DNA of 64,000 bases from Sapria himalayana (taxonomy: Eukaryota; Streptophyta; Magnoliopsida; Malpighiales; Rafflesiaceae). Below, piece by piece: positions 23,901 through 36,600 of the stretch. The stretch lies in NCBI GenBank assembly GCA_029783825.1, contig JAREIK010000801.1, positions 4,293,890 to 4,357,889 of the forward strand, in the 5' to 3' direction. The stretch's first letter is position 1. The number at the start of each line of letters is the position of its first letter. A program made the position numbers and the translations under genes. A model generated the notes under the pieces. That model saw nothing but the letters and a program-made list of their open reading frames with translations. It ran no database searches and was not told the DNA's origin.

Positions 23901-26900
23901 GATTCCTAGGTTCACATTTAGAAACGATATATTAAAATATTATAAGTTAAAAAAATAAATAATAATTAATAAATTTAGGAATTATAGCGAAGTGGTGTTC
24001 GTGATGTCTGATATCTAAACTAATTATGATGATGCATCTTATGCATGCCTCATCATCTACTATGTAGATTCAAAATAAACTCTAAATAAAAAAAATTTAT
24101 GATTCTTTGAGATTTTTTATCCTTATGATGACCCGACTATTTTTGAGTGCATGATAAAAATTTTTAGAGAATATGAAATTTAAAATAAAATTTTTAGTAT
24201 CATATTTGATAACACATCTAATAATAGAATAACGATTAACATATTTGTTAGGAATATTAAAGATAGACTATTAGAAGATATTTTTCACGTTAGATCCATG
24301 TGTCATGTGACTAACCTGATTGTACAAGCGATGAATGTATGTTCTCTCACTTTAGAAAACATACATAACTCACTAAAATATATTTGCACGTCTTGCATAT
24401 AACAGGAGTTCGGTAGTCTTTGTTTATCTGTGAATCTTAAGAAGAAGAAGTTTCCATCAGATCTGAGATACCATTGGAATTATTTTTACCTGATATTGGA
24501 GTCATGTGTTGGATACAAACACGTGATATCTGACTATGCTATTAGTAAAAGTGACGAATTTATTATTAACGATACTGTCTGTGCTACAAGAATTTTATTT
24601 ATGAAATTTCTGAAAATTTTTTATGACACGACGAACAAGTGTTCGTTAGTTTATATTCTCACAACTTACATAGCACTCAGGTACATATGCAACATTAGTA
24701 GCATGTTTAGGAAGTATCGAGCTTACCTGACACTTAGCCATATAGTTGTAGAGATGAAAATTAAGTACTTAAAGTACTAGTCTATCATTCTATATCTTTA
24801 TTGTCTGGCTGCCTGCATTGACCTTAGGGTTAAGGTGGAAGGAATAGATAATATTTTGACTTATATTTCCTCGTGCATGAACCTGGAAGACTCACCTGAA
24901 TGGTTCATTCACGAGAAGTTGACTGAGTTTTTTGCATATTACGATACTAGATATTGTTGTAGTAGTGAGGCTCCGAGTATAGACATGGATATTATATTCA
25001 GAGACGAGGACTTTTTCATTCAATTAGCAAGGGAGAAATGATGGGGTGGACCATCGAATAGGAGCGAGCTGTCTCGGTATTTAGATATATATTACTATTC
25101 AATTTTATCACATTTATATATTAAGAATATTGATATATTACAGTGATAGAAATTATACAAGTCAACCTTTCCTGTGCTATTTAAGATGACACGTGATCTA
25201 CTGACTCTTCTGGTATTGAGGGCGGCATCGGAGTTTACTTTTTCTGTTGTGGTAAATATAATTTTAGATAAGAGCTCGAGATTACGAATAGATATTGTTG
25301 AGGCTTTAACATGTATGAATGATTGAGAGGATTTAATCTTGGACATCGAAGATCATGCTGGGACTGCAGCAAAAGTGGATGAGTTGATTGATGATGATGA
25401 TTCATATGATAATGATTTTGATATCGAGAATGATAATGATATGACGGTTGATAATTATTGGATTGCGACACTTATGTTATGCTCATGTCTGATTTTAATT
25501 TTTTGATTTTGATATACTCATTTTTATTTATATTATATTCGGTATGGTTTGGTTTGGTTTGGTTTGGTTTGGTTTGGTTTGGTTTGGTTTTGTCATTTGT
25601 GTTTCTGACTTGTGTTTATTTAATTATTGATTGTGAATGATGCTTGAAAGTTGAAATTTGAATATTTTTTTTATTTTCATTTTTTAATTCAAAATAAAAT
25701 TGTATTCTTATTTAAGTTTTAATATTCTATTAATTCATATCTAAATTCTAATTTTAATTACTAAAAAGTTAAAATAATTAATATAAAAAAAACTTTTATG
25801 TAATAGAAATTTATAATTTAAAAATTTTTAAATATAAACTAATTAATTATTACATAAAAAAATAACATAAAAAATTTATTAAATTTTAAAAATTGGCTCG
25901 TACGGGCCCAACCCGACATGGATTCTTAATCAGTCGAGTCTATGGGTTGTGTCGGGCATGGCCTGAAGAAATCATGTTGGGCCAAGGACGACATGGTTAC
26001 TGTACCGTGTCGTGCCTGCCCTGGCACTATAGCCCGGCTGGGGGGGATAAAATTTGGTCGGGCTGGCCCTTCGCCCGACCCATTTGACACATTTTACTAA
26101 TTACAAATGTAGTAGGATGGACAAGGGGTCTTATTATGAAGGAAACATATTTATTTGTAGTAAAAAATTGGTGAAGAATAAGACGAGCGAGGAAGATGAA
26201 GACACATAATGACATGAATGGGAAAAGGGATACTAATATCGAGGCAGCATCATTACATTAGCTCAACAAGAAGCGAGCTAGTAGATCAGAGGTTAAATAT
26301 GTATACATATAGTTGATCAACGGGTTACTATCAGTGAGGAACTCCCACAAGCAAGAGGTTGGTCGACAATAATCTTCAATAGATAGATTACTCAATTTGA
26401 GGTTTTTGTATGAATTGTTTTCATATAGGAGGTGGTAGCAGTATGTATATGTTAGTTTCGTAACTGGAGAATGTAGCTAGGCTTGCTTCGCAGGTTGGTT
26501 TATAACATAGCTCTCCCTCAATATCTTAGAGAACACAATATAATTTTGACTGAAAGGTGAGACCGGATCAAGTTAGATTGACAAACAAGGTAAGAGGTTA
26601 AATCTGCTAAGGAGAGACAAGTTGAGAGTCCGTACGAAGAGCATAGAGAACATAGTGATCATCTTGCTTTCTAGGTTATCGGCTATTGAAGAAAGTTATG
26701 TCAACTTGTTAATGACTAGAGAAAAGTGAGGTATCCTTAGCTTACGTAAACTCAGTCAGGTTGGTTAATCTTTCTACATGTCATTCATTTTGTGGGTGAG
26801 TCGGTGATCATATATACTTGCTCATGGTGGTGGGTAGTGTTTTAAAAAACATAAATGAGGCACGTCTTGGAGCAAGCCCCAGGGTGAGGCATAGGGAAAA

Positions 26901-27628
26901 TACCGCGAGACACATGAAAAAAAGCGACCCAAAAGATAGGCGATTGTCTTCTTATGTGAAGCATTTCGAGGTGCATTTTAAATACGCCTATCATGCCTCG
27001 AAGGACACGAATGCCTACGAGATGTCTTCAAAAAAGTTAAAAAAAGTTATTTCCGTAACATCTAAATAGTGTTGATTGTTTTTTTGGCATTGCTCGAAAA
27101 TTTTGATGTCGAAGCTGATACTGATGCTCCTCGCTTGAAAATCTTTTTTCTAGGGTTTTTTTGGTGCTCTCTAGTCGAAAATTTCCTACGCTGAAGCCGA
27201 AGCCAAAGCCAAACTCCATTAATTTATATTATCTCAAAAAATCTTGGAGTCGATAAATTCTAGCAGTCAAAAATTCTGTTGGCGCCAATGCCAACGCTGA
27301 CGCCGATCCCATTTAATCTCGATTTTTTCGACATTGCTTCATAAGTATATTTTTAAATATATATATATAAAGTTATACATTTATAGTTATATATAATTAC
27401 ATATAGTTATATATAGTAATAGTATATATAGTTGTAAATATTTATCCATCTTAATATAAATAATTATATGCATTTTTTAACATATAGTTGTATATGTTAA
27501 AACTTAAATTATAGATATAATATATATAATTATAAATATATATTACATATAGTTAATTAGTTATATATAATTATACATTTAATTATAATTAGTTATATAT
27601 AGTAAAATATATAGGTATTCAAATAATT

Positions 27629-27697
<69 letters not shown>

Positions 27698-30600
27698 TAG
27701 ATAGATAGATATATCTAGATATATATAATTAGTTATATGAATAGTTATATATAGTAAAATATATAGGTATTCAAATAATAATACAAATAATTAGTTATAT
27801 ATAGATATGAAGATAGGTGCATATTAATGTATATAATATATAATTATAAATGGTTATATATAGTTAACTATGTGGTTAAGTTTATGAATAGTATAAACAA
27901 TTATGATATATAAAATTATAGATATATAGTTTTGTATGTAGTTAATATATATAGTCATATATATAGTTAAGATATAGATAAACAATTCAAATAATTTATG
28001 AATAAAGTAGCATCTTCCCAAATAATATTTGTAAATACCCATATACATTAGTATTTATAATTAATTCAAGTAATTTAAATTCTGATTTAAATTTATAAAT
28101 TCATTTCAATTATGTCTTGTTATTATTTTTTAGTTAATTTTATTGTTATATAGAAATGTGAATAACTGAATATTATTATTGGTATATTTTTCAAGATGAG
28201 TTACACTAATTCGAAAAAATCAAGAAATAATTTGGTGTAAAATATATTATTGAAGTTTCTGCCGGAGATCAATATTTGAGATACAAATTTTATAATCAAA
28301 GATGCATGGAAAGAGTGAATAGACTCAAGCACCACTTAGCTGGAACTCATTATGGTATAGAACCATGTTTCAAAGTTAGTAAAGATATTAGATTGAAACG
28401 CAAAGAGATATTGACTAATTATAAGGATTAAAAAATAAAAAGAATTTAATTACTCCAAGAAATTAGTATGGATCCAACCTCAATAAATGAGAGTGCCTTA
28501 TCCAAAACAAAGGTTATTTTAGGGAGTGAGAGTGAGAGTGAGAGTGAGAGTAGAGAATCTATTCTTAGGGGACTCATGGATAAATTTATCATTTCACAAA
28601 TTCATCAAAGTACTTTGAATTCAAGGTGGAAACAATAAGAAATGAACAAAGTAAGTAGAAAATTTGATAGGTTTTTTTATTCAAAATGTCTCCCATTCAA
28701 CACTTAAATGATCCTTATTGGATTTTTATGATAGATACTGTTACAAATTTATGGCTTGAGTTTAACCCTTTATCTATGCATGAATTAATGATATGGATTC
28801 TTAAAGAAGAGGTGAATGATCTAAGTATCATTATGAAAGATCACAAAAAAGCTTAAAAATAATATGGATATTCAATTATGTTAGATGGTTAGACCTAGAC
28901 AGATGGAAAGAGTAAGTGTATTATAAATTTTTTTGGTTAATAGTATTGCTGGCACTTGATTTATGAACTCGATGCTTCTAATACAATAAAAAATAGGAAA
29001 TTGATATTTAAATATCTTGATATGGTTGAAAAAATTGGGGAGCAGATATTGTGCAAGTCATCACTGATAATGCTTCTAATTATGTGAACATTGAAATGAG
29101 ATTTATGAAAAAAAATAGAAGATTGTGGTAGACTTATCGTGCTGCACATTTTATTGATTTGATATTAAAAGAAACTGGAATGTTAAATGTTCATGATACT
29201 ACACTTACTTGAGCTAGGCAAGTAGTAAAGTTCATATATGATCATACATGGGTTTTTAGCTTTTTTTTTTGGACTATTGGGTCGGCTCGACCGTTGAACT
29301 GACCCAAATGGTCATCCTCATAGGTTCTAGAAGCTTTGACTTTTGGAACCATCGGGCTTGGCTGGGGCTGGGGAAAAAGACCGACGGGTTGGTTGGATTA
29401 CGGGACATACAGAATTTCAGATTCATCAGGCTTAGGGTAAGTCGTTGGGGTGGGGCAGGGTCGGGGCTTGATTTGGGTCATGTTGAATTCGCATGCCCAC
29501 GAACCCTAGTACCGGGCCATGCCTGACCCGACATGTGGCTCGGTAGATCTAGGCATGACACGGCACGACACGGCATGGGCATTGGCATGGGTCTGGACGG
29601 TACTGTGCCAGGCCCGAGTTGCCCGGCCCATTTAACACCTTTACTTAAATCTCACATGTGCTCAAATTCATCTTGCTCAAACACTGAACCAGAAATTTGT
29701 ACCTCAAAGGCCATCTCCATTGGAAGTGTCTACCTAAAGAAGTCAAAAAAAAGTGTATATGCTTTATAAGTAATTTTGGTTCGTTAATTATTTTCATACA
29801 TAAGAGATGAGAGGGAGACCATGGATACGTTGGATAGGAGGACTACGACTTAACTAGATTTCTAGTACTCGAACCTATAGAGCTTGATGAAATTATTAGT
29901 AATATACATCCATCTTGTAAGGAAGCTATCTTGGGATAGGAGTTAATTGGATCTTTCCTAGTTCCGCATAGCTGGTCTACTCTATTTTGTAAGGTACTAC
30001 CCGGCGGGAGGTATAGGTAAGTTGGAAAAGAGATTGTAAGAAGTTTATTAGGAATGTTTCATTGTCAAGCTAGGACAAGTGACTGAGGCGATTTCTTATA
30101 TGCCGAGCATACGAAAATGAGTATCTTTGACTATGTAAGCTATATCAGCATAGCTCATTATCAAACTCATCCGTTGGTATCATAATTTTCACTGATCAGT
30201 GTCTCATCCATGTAAGACTGAGGAATTCTTTTTCCAACTCGTCTCAGAATGAACGTCGTGGCAAAGAACAAGAAAACAAAAGGAGAAATTTGTCTAATAG
30301 TAACAAATGATGCTTTCATGGGTTGACATCCGATCCAACCTAACAATAAGCAATTCGCCAAAAGCAACCAAAAGATTCCTTAGTGAATCAGGCAAAAACT
30401 TGAACTACTCACATACATACTTTTAAAAAAAGGTAAAGCCAACATACATATACAAATTGGTACTATTACTGCTACACATTTTGATTTGTCAGGTATACTA
30501 CAAAGAATGCATAGATCGGTAGGAGATATCATTCCGGCACAATATGAGGCAAGGTGGACATCAGATTAGCAGGTATATAATTGTTTAGATGTCCCAAAAT

Positions 30601-33600
30601 ATTAAGAGCATAAAAAATCTAAATGAAAAAAAAAAGCAAAAGTTTCTCAACCTACTAGATTTATTACATAAAAATAAGAGTAAAAAGCTATTTGATCCAT
30701 CTCTGAATGTACACCCAATAGATTATTGATTCCATATTGATGCAATGCAGCTAGATGAAGAAGACTGATGCTTACTAAAACAAAGGTGAGTGAATGTTGA
30801 AGACTATAAAAATGATTTATGGTGGCATTGTTCACGGAGAAACCACCTCAAAACTAAGTCACTATGTTATCTCCTACTACAAACATGACACTAGCTAAGC
30901 TTGTAATTACTATAGCTCCCCAAAAGCCCATCTGACCCCAAGGTAATATATATCCTATAAAAACTGTCACAATTATTAAAAGGAAGATTACAACTCCGAG
31001 ACACTGAACAAATTCCGGAGAACTACTATAACTCACATGATATAGATTTTGAAAAGATGAAGGTGAACCAAAATGAGAACCATACTTGCTCCGTTAGCAT
31101 GCATATAACGGAGCAACTAGCCCCTTCAACATCTCTCATAATGTGTTCGATGTTGTTAAAAGCTAGATCTACATGAGGTGTATGATGCATAGCTAACAAA
31201 AATGTCAATCACTATTTGAATGACTAAACAAAGACTAGCTAACAAATCTAACCCCCACCAATAACTCAGATTGCTTGGGGTTGGATAATTTATCAAATGC
31301 TAATTAAGGGTGGAGGATAAGGTTGTTTTAGAAGAGAGAATTGTTGGTTCATTACAGTCATTTCTCTTTCTTATCATAACAATTCATGTTCTCCCATCTT
31401 TTTAGCATTCTTGTCTTGCTATCTATCTTTCTCGAATCTTTAGTATATTTTCTTCCTTTTTTTTGTATACAACAAAAGAAGTGTCGAAGGGGTCACTCGG
31501 TGACCGAATCCTAGATGTTTTGATCAACTTGCTGGACAAAGAATAAAGATAATGAAAATTTATGTCTCTACCCGTAGGGTTTTCATGAAATGAGAAGATT
31601 TTCTTTTAGATAGGAAAGAAGATGAAGACATGTGGGAGAAAGAAGGAGATTTCATCCACCACGCTGGACAGAGTGAGACCCCTAAGCTATTGAAGGTTAT
31701 TGCTTGGGGCGCGGTCCTGACAATTTTTTTCGTTCCATTAGCATAGCTCAAATAGGATGACGCAGTATCAGAAATAAGCTTTGCCTTGATTAAATTTGGC
31801 TTCGTTGTGCCCTGAAGCAATCAAAAAGTTTCTTTATTTGATTCATCCAATTTCATTTAGTCTTTGATCATTTATGCTATGGATTTTTTTATTAGTTAAA
31901 GGATCACATGGTTGATTTTTTCAATCACCTGTTGAGAAGCATCAGGTCCCTATCCACAAATGAAGATTAAGTGGAGAATAGAACCCGTCTTAGTCTTTTA
32001 GTTCATTTGATTTGTCCAAAATATTTTTCTATTTAATATTTGTAGTAGGTTTACTAAAAAGAATATTCGAGAGTCCCGTACAGAAGGGCTACGCTAATGC
32101 TCAATGATCTCAGACTAATTTACTGAACAGATAGCGCCCCTAATAGTTAACTAAAATGATTCCCTACTCTTTATCTTGTTGGTATACTCCGACGGATATG
32201 TGCTACCATTCATAATAAGGCTATTTGATAACTGTTGATTCGAGAACAAAGATATTTTGTGGAGTCAATAGGAGCCGTGCTAGTTGGGGGAAGTGAGGAT
32301 GATATTTGTCCTTTTTCTTTTTCTATGCAAATCTAAGTCTCAACTTGTTCCAAATGGCTCTGAAATCAAGATTAAGATGCACATGCTAGCACTTGAATTA
32401 GGAAAACTAGAAACCTCAACCTTCAGTCATAACTCGTGATGGATAATAGCTCCCCGAAGCACTACCTGCAAGGGTTTAGGGTTTATTTTAAAGAATGAAA
32501 GGAGTATATTTAGAGATGAAAAAAGATTTTTAAATCATTTTTTTAAATTTTTTAAATTTTTTATTATTTTTTTTAATTTTTTTCGGCAGAAACTTGACAT
32601 CTGTTGGATTTTTACTTCTAATCATTGGGGATGAATTTAAAGGCTAAAAAATGTGCAACTTTTTAATTTTTAATTTTTATTTTTATTTTTTTTTTTGTTG
32701 ATTGTTGGGTGGTTCGACTTGATGGTTTTAGAAACTATGGCTTCTGGGTTCATGGTCGATCTGTGCCTAATGGCTCAAGGGACTCGGGCGGATGAGTGTT
32801 TGGCTGGTCGGGTTCAGATCGTGCTTGAACTTGGTTCAAGATTCGGAGTAGAGTTTGAGTCATACCGATGATTCGTGCCTTCAGGCCATGTATCTAGGTC
32901 GTGCCTAGTTGGCACGAGGCTCGGGAGACCTTGGTATGACACAACACGAACCATGCTTCGAGCTAGCCCAAACAATGGCCCATGCATGGTTTTGGACCAT
33001 GCCGTGTTGGGCCAACATGACTCAATCGGGCCATGCTTCATATCGGGCTCGTGCTACTAGACTCACTTGACATTTCTAATGTAGATTTTAAATGGACACA
33101 AAATAAATAGATATTAAGTTTTTATAGATTTTTCATTCTTATGATAACCCAGTCATATGTAAGTATATGATGAGAATCTTTAGAGAATATAATATTCAAA
33201 ATAAAATATATAGTATTAGATTCAATATTGTATCTAACAATATAGTAACTAATAACATGTTTGTTAGAACCATTAGAGATATGTTATTACAAGAGATTTT
33301 TCATGTTAGATGTATGTGTCATGTCATTAACTTGATACTATAGGCATTGATGAAAATTAATTACTCTATTTTATAAAAAATATGTAACTCGTTAAAATAT
33401 CTTTGGATTTTTAGCAGACAATAAAAATTTGATAGTTTATATTTGTCTGTGGGTCTAAAGAAAAAATTCTAAGCGGATATGAGACATTATTTGAATTATA
33501 TATACCTAATGTTAGAGTTATTTGTTAGATTCGAACACGTGATATTCAACTATTTCGATTATAAAAGTGACGAACTTATTATTGATAATACTGACCGAGA

Positions 33601-36600
33601 TAAAGGAATTTAATTTATGAAAATTTTGAAGATTTGTTATGACACGATGAATATGTATTCATTAGTTTATACTATCATGACTTATATTACACTCATATGC
33701 ACATGTAACATTAGTAACATGTTTAAAAAGTTTAGAAATTACCTGATATTTAGTTGCATGATTTTTAAAATGAAAATCGAGTACTTAAAGTACTGGTTTA
33801 TTATTTAATCTCTTTATTGTCTGGCTGCCTGCATGGACACTAGGATTAAAGTGGAAATGATAGATAACATTTTGATATATATATTCTTGTGCATGAATTA
33901 GAAACACCAACTTGAAGAGTTTATTCACAAGAAGTTAACTGAGTTATTTATATATTACAATACTAGGTATGGTAGTAGTAGTAGCTAGACGTTGAGTACA
34001 AACATGGATATCTTATTCAGAGAGAATTATTTCTCCATTTAGTTAGCTAGAGAGAGATAATGAGGTGGATCATTGAATATGAACGAGTTATCTCCGTACT
34101 TAGATATTAATTACTGCTTAATCTTATCACATATCGATAATAGGAATTTTAATATTTTATAATAGTGGAAATCATATGAGTCTATATATCTCGTGCTGTC
34201 TAAGATGACACAAGATCTATTGACTCATTAGATGTCAAGTTTAACATCAGAGTTTTTTTTGTAATCAATATGATTTTGGATAGAAAATCGAGAGTATGAT
34301 CAGATATTATTGATGTACTAATATATATGAAAGATTGAGAGGATTCGAGATTGGCCATCATTGATCCAGATTGTGTTGGAACAAGAGCGAGTGAGTTGCT
34401 GACAAATGATGACTCATGAGACTTTGAGAAGTTTAAGTTTATTGCTAGTGATACCATCAGAGGCTTATGTGACGATGATCTGGTGCATACTCATACGGGT
34501 TGGCATTGAGATTGAGTCATTGAGACAATTAAGCTTGCTACATTATTATTATTATTATGATTAATATTAACGATGTTTATTTTATGTTATGATTTGTGAG
34601 TTGTGATTTTGTACTATTATATTTATTTTTGGATTGCATTGATGAATAAATAATTGATGTGTTTTTATTTTGTTATTTTTTGTGATTTATGTGAACTTAA
34701 TAAATAATATAATATAATATTATACTCAACTCATAAATTTTATTTAAAATATAAAATTTGCAAAAGAAAATTGTATGTAATTAATTCACAATTTCGAGAC
34801 CGAGATGGTGAATCGAGTGTGACTGTACGAGTTAGTTTCAGACTCAAACTTGGAGTCCTAGCCTCTTAGGACCTAGCTATGCTAGGGCTATGCTAATATG
34901 CTAAACTGGAAAATCATGCCCAACTCAGCACAACCCGACATGAATCCTGCCAGACTCGAGTTGGCAGTCATACTGGGTTGGCCAAAATTGAGTCATGTCG
35001 TGCCATGCACGGCACAGTGGTTTGATTGGGCCACTAAAAATAGTGTCATTCCGTGCTGGCACGGCTCATTGACACCTTTATCGGACACGTAAGCAAGATC
35101 TGGCTTACTTGGTCATTTTTTCAAAAAATAATAATCCACCTCGTCGGGCGGTCATTTGATTTGATTTGACTTGTGAACCTTCACCGAACTTGGGTCATCA
35201 GACGGCTTGGTTGGTAGATTGTGCCTTCGAGGTAGGCACATGGGTCGTGCTTAGCCCTTTACGAGGTATGGATCATGCTAGTCCTGCACGGCATAAAGGT
35301 GTCAAATGGGTCAGGTTTAGCAGACTCGCCAATTTTTTTCTGGCCCACTAGGCTGGCATGTTGTGTTTGATAAGACATGTTACAGTACTGTTCCGTGCTC
35401 AGCACGACAAAGTTTCTTGGAGAGCAAGCACGACATAGTATCTTGGAGGGCATGCACGACACAGGTCTACGACTTGAAATTTGCCCGGGTATAGGTTGGT
35501 TTGGCCCAGTTCGGGTTGGCTGATTCTGGTTGGGTCGGTCAATTTTTCAGAAAATTAGGATTTCGGCGCCGCTCTTCGCCTGTCAGGTATCGCCGCATCA
35601 TCGTTTTATCGGGCGTCGCTCGGTTCATGATCATCCGTATTGTGCCTAAGTGCCAGGCACCCGTGTCGTGCCTGGCATAGCATGTGAGCCAAAAATCCTC
35701 GGTACTGCGCGATATGATGTGTTGAGGGCAATGATAAAAATTTTCGATATATCCACCGATATATCTCCGATATATCCACCGATATATCTTCGATATATCC
35801 GTAAATTCTAAGTATCGATATATCCATTAAGACCGATATATCTATCCTTGATTGGTGCTCATATACAAATACACACTGATATATCTTCGATATATCCGAT
35901 ATATCCGTAAAATCCAAGTACCGATATATCTGTAGAAACCGATATTTTAATATGGTTGAGGGTGCGCCTAGCATGGGTCTGGGCATGCTACTGTAGTGTG
36001 CTGGGCTGTGCCAGGCATGCTTGAAATGAGCCAAGCTTTGGGCTGGGTATCGGGCTGTGCCGTGCTGCCTGGCCCCTTTGATACATATAGCACGGCACAA
36101 ACTGTGTCATGGTGCAGCATGGTTTAGGACCATGAATGATTTTGGACTGTGTCTTGCCGGCCCAAGCATAGTTTTGGACCCTGTCGTGCCGGCCTAGGCA
36201 CAGCTGAACCAGGCAGTGCCACTGACCATCCTGCCCGTTTGACACATCTAGAATTTCACGGGCCACATTGATATCGGATACCTCGGATGCTAAATTTATA
36301 AGAGATACCTCTTCCTGCTGTTTATTATTTATATATGGTTTCACTATCAACATACAAAGTGATTTATGCATTGAATAGGGGCCCCGATGCTAATTTAACT
36401 CAACCAAAGAGGTCTTTTATCTTACCACGATGAATGAGAATACTTTTTTTTTAATGTATTATGATATGTTTCGAACTAACTTTCCCAGGGAAGAGTTTGG
36501 CAGAATAGTGTCCTTTCTGGAAAAGATTTGCAATGATGGGAAGCAATTGGTCAGAGGAGGTTCCAATAAGCTTTCCAAAAAGCTGTTGAAACAACCAGTT

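Larger units (their letters stand above)
22800..26095 (+). mobile_element. hAT element B, nearly full length, 5' tip missing
   Basis: It contains a 5' leader (22850-23380) with CT-rich blocks like E/C, a transposase pseudogene, and a 3' arm ending CCCATTTGACACATTTTA at about 26095. The 5' arm is shortened: only about 60 bp of GC-rich sequence (AGGCCCGTGGGCATGGCTA) precede the leader. It lies directly against reversed element A at about 22795, so no clean duplication could be read. Confidence 0.65.
29790..32490 (-). other. Nuclear insert of mitochondrial DNA (NUMT) carrying cob
   Basis: About 2.7 kb with more even base composition, centred on a cob pseudogene and flanked by sequence that looks like mitochondrial spacer (for example 31480-31800 and 32040-32240). 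Transposons on both sides show that this copy is nuclear. The limits are estimated from composition and from where hAT sequence resumes. Confidence 0.7.
20581..33079 (-). mobile_element. hAT element A, reversed and inserted in E/C
   Basis: The insertion point in E/C is bordered by ACTATGT (20577-20583) and CTAATGT (33076-33082), a slightly decayed duplication. The right end, read on the minus strand, is a hAT 5' arm (AAATGTCAAGTGAGTC, GGCACGA words, then AACAATCAACAAAAAAAAA at about 32690). The left end is the matching 3' region, with the transposase at 22790-21130. The middle is occupied by element B, other hAT pieces and mitochondrial DNA; the BED-finger part of A was not found. Confidence 0.6.
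18482..35080 (+). mobile_element. Autonomous-type hAT element E/C, split in two
   Basis: The left end TAGAGGTGTCAAGTGGG (18482) and the right end reversed AAAGGTGTCAATGAGCC (35080) are inverted repeats. It sits in the outer element exactly where that element's two halves meet. The 5' half (18482-20580) stops and the 3' half (33076-35080) resumes at the same transposase position, judged by alignment with the copies at 22800-26095 and 39167-42427. Everything between 20581 and about 33079 is therefore a later insertion. The 8-bp duplication is decayed (CAATTGGC against TTATCGGA). Confidence 0.75.
18217..36250. mobile_element. Outer hAT-type element split by 17 kb of nested insertions
   Basis: Flanked by a perfect 8-bp duplication GAATTTCA at 18209-18216 and 36251-36258, 18 kb apart. 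The left end is TTGAGGTGTGAAACAG; the right end reversed is TAGATGTGTCAAACGGGC. The left half (18217-18481) matches 9777-10000 of the element at 9777-10335. The right half (about 35081-36250, minus the element at 35294-36089) matches 10005-10335; for example ACACGTAAGCAAGATCTGGC at 35085-35104 continues what ACAATTGGC at 18473-18481 begins. So this was a small (about 600 bp) element before it was filled. Confidence 0.85.
18144..36488 (+). other. 18.3-kb intron filled by nested transposons
   Basis: Donor GTATGT at 18144 and acceptor TTTCCCAG at 36481-36488. About 65 bp on the left and 230 bp on the right appear to be original intron; the remaining 18 kb is one outer hAT-type element with everything inserted into it. 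Removing that element and one copy of its duplication would leave an intron of roughly 300 bp. Confidence 0.8.

Noticed and set aside
30190..31361. cob as a functional mitochondrial gene, or the window as mitochondrial DNA
   Set aside because: The frame is broken several times and nuclear hAT elements flank it closely on both sides.
35735..35945. Possible CRISPR-like or regular array of GATATATC words
   Set aside because: Spacing is irregular, no unique spacers, and the block is bounded by inverted ends and an 8-bp duplication, so it is a mobile element.
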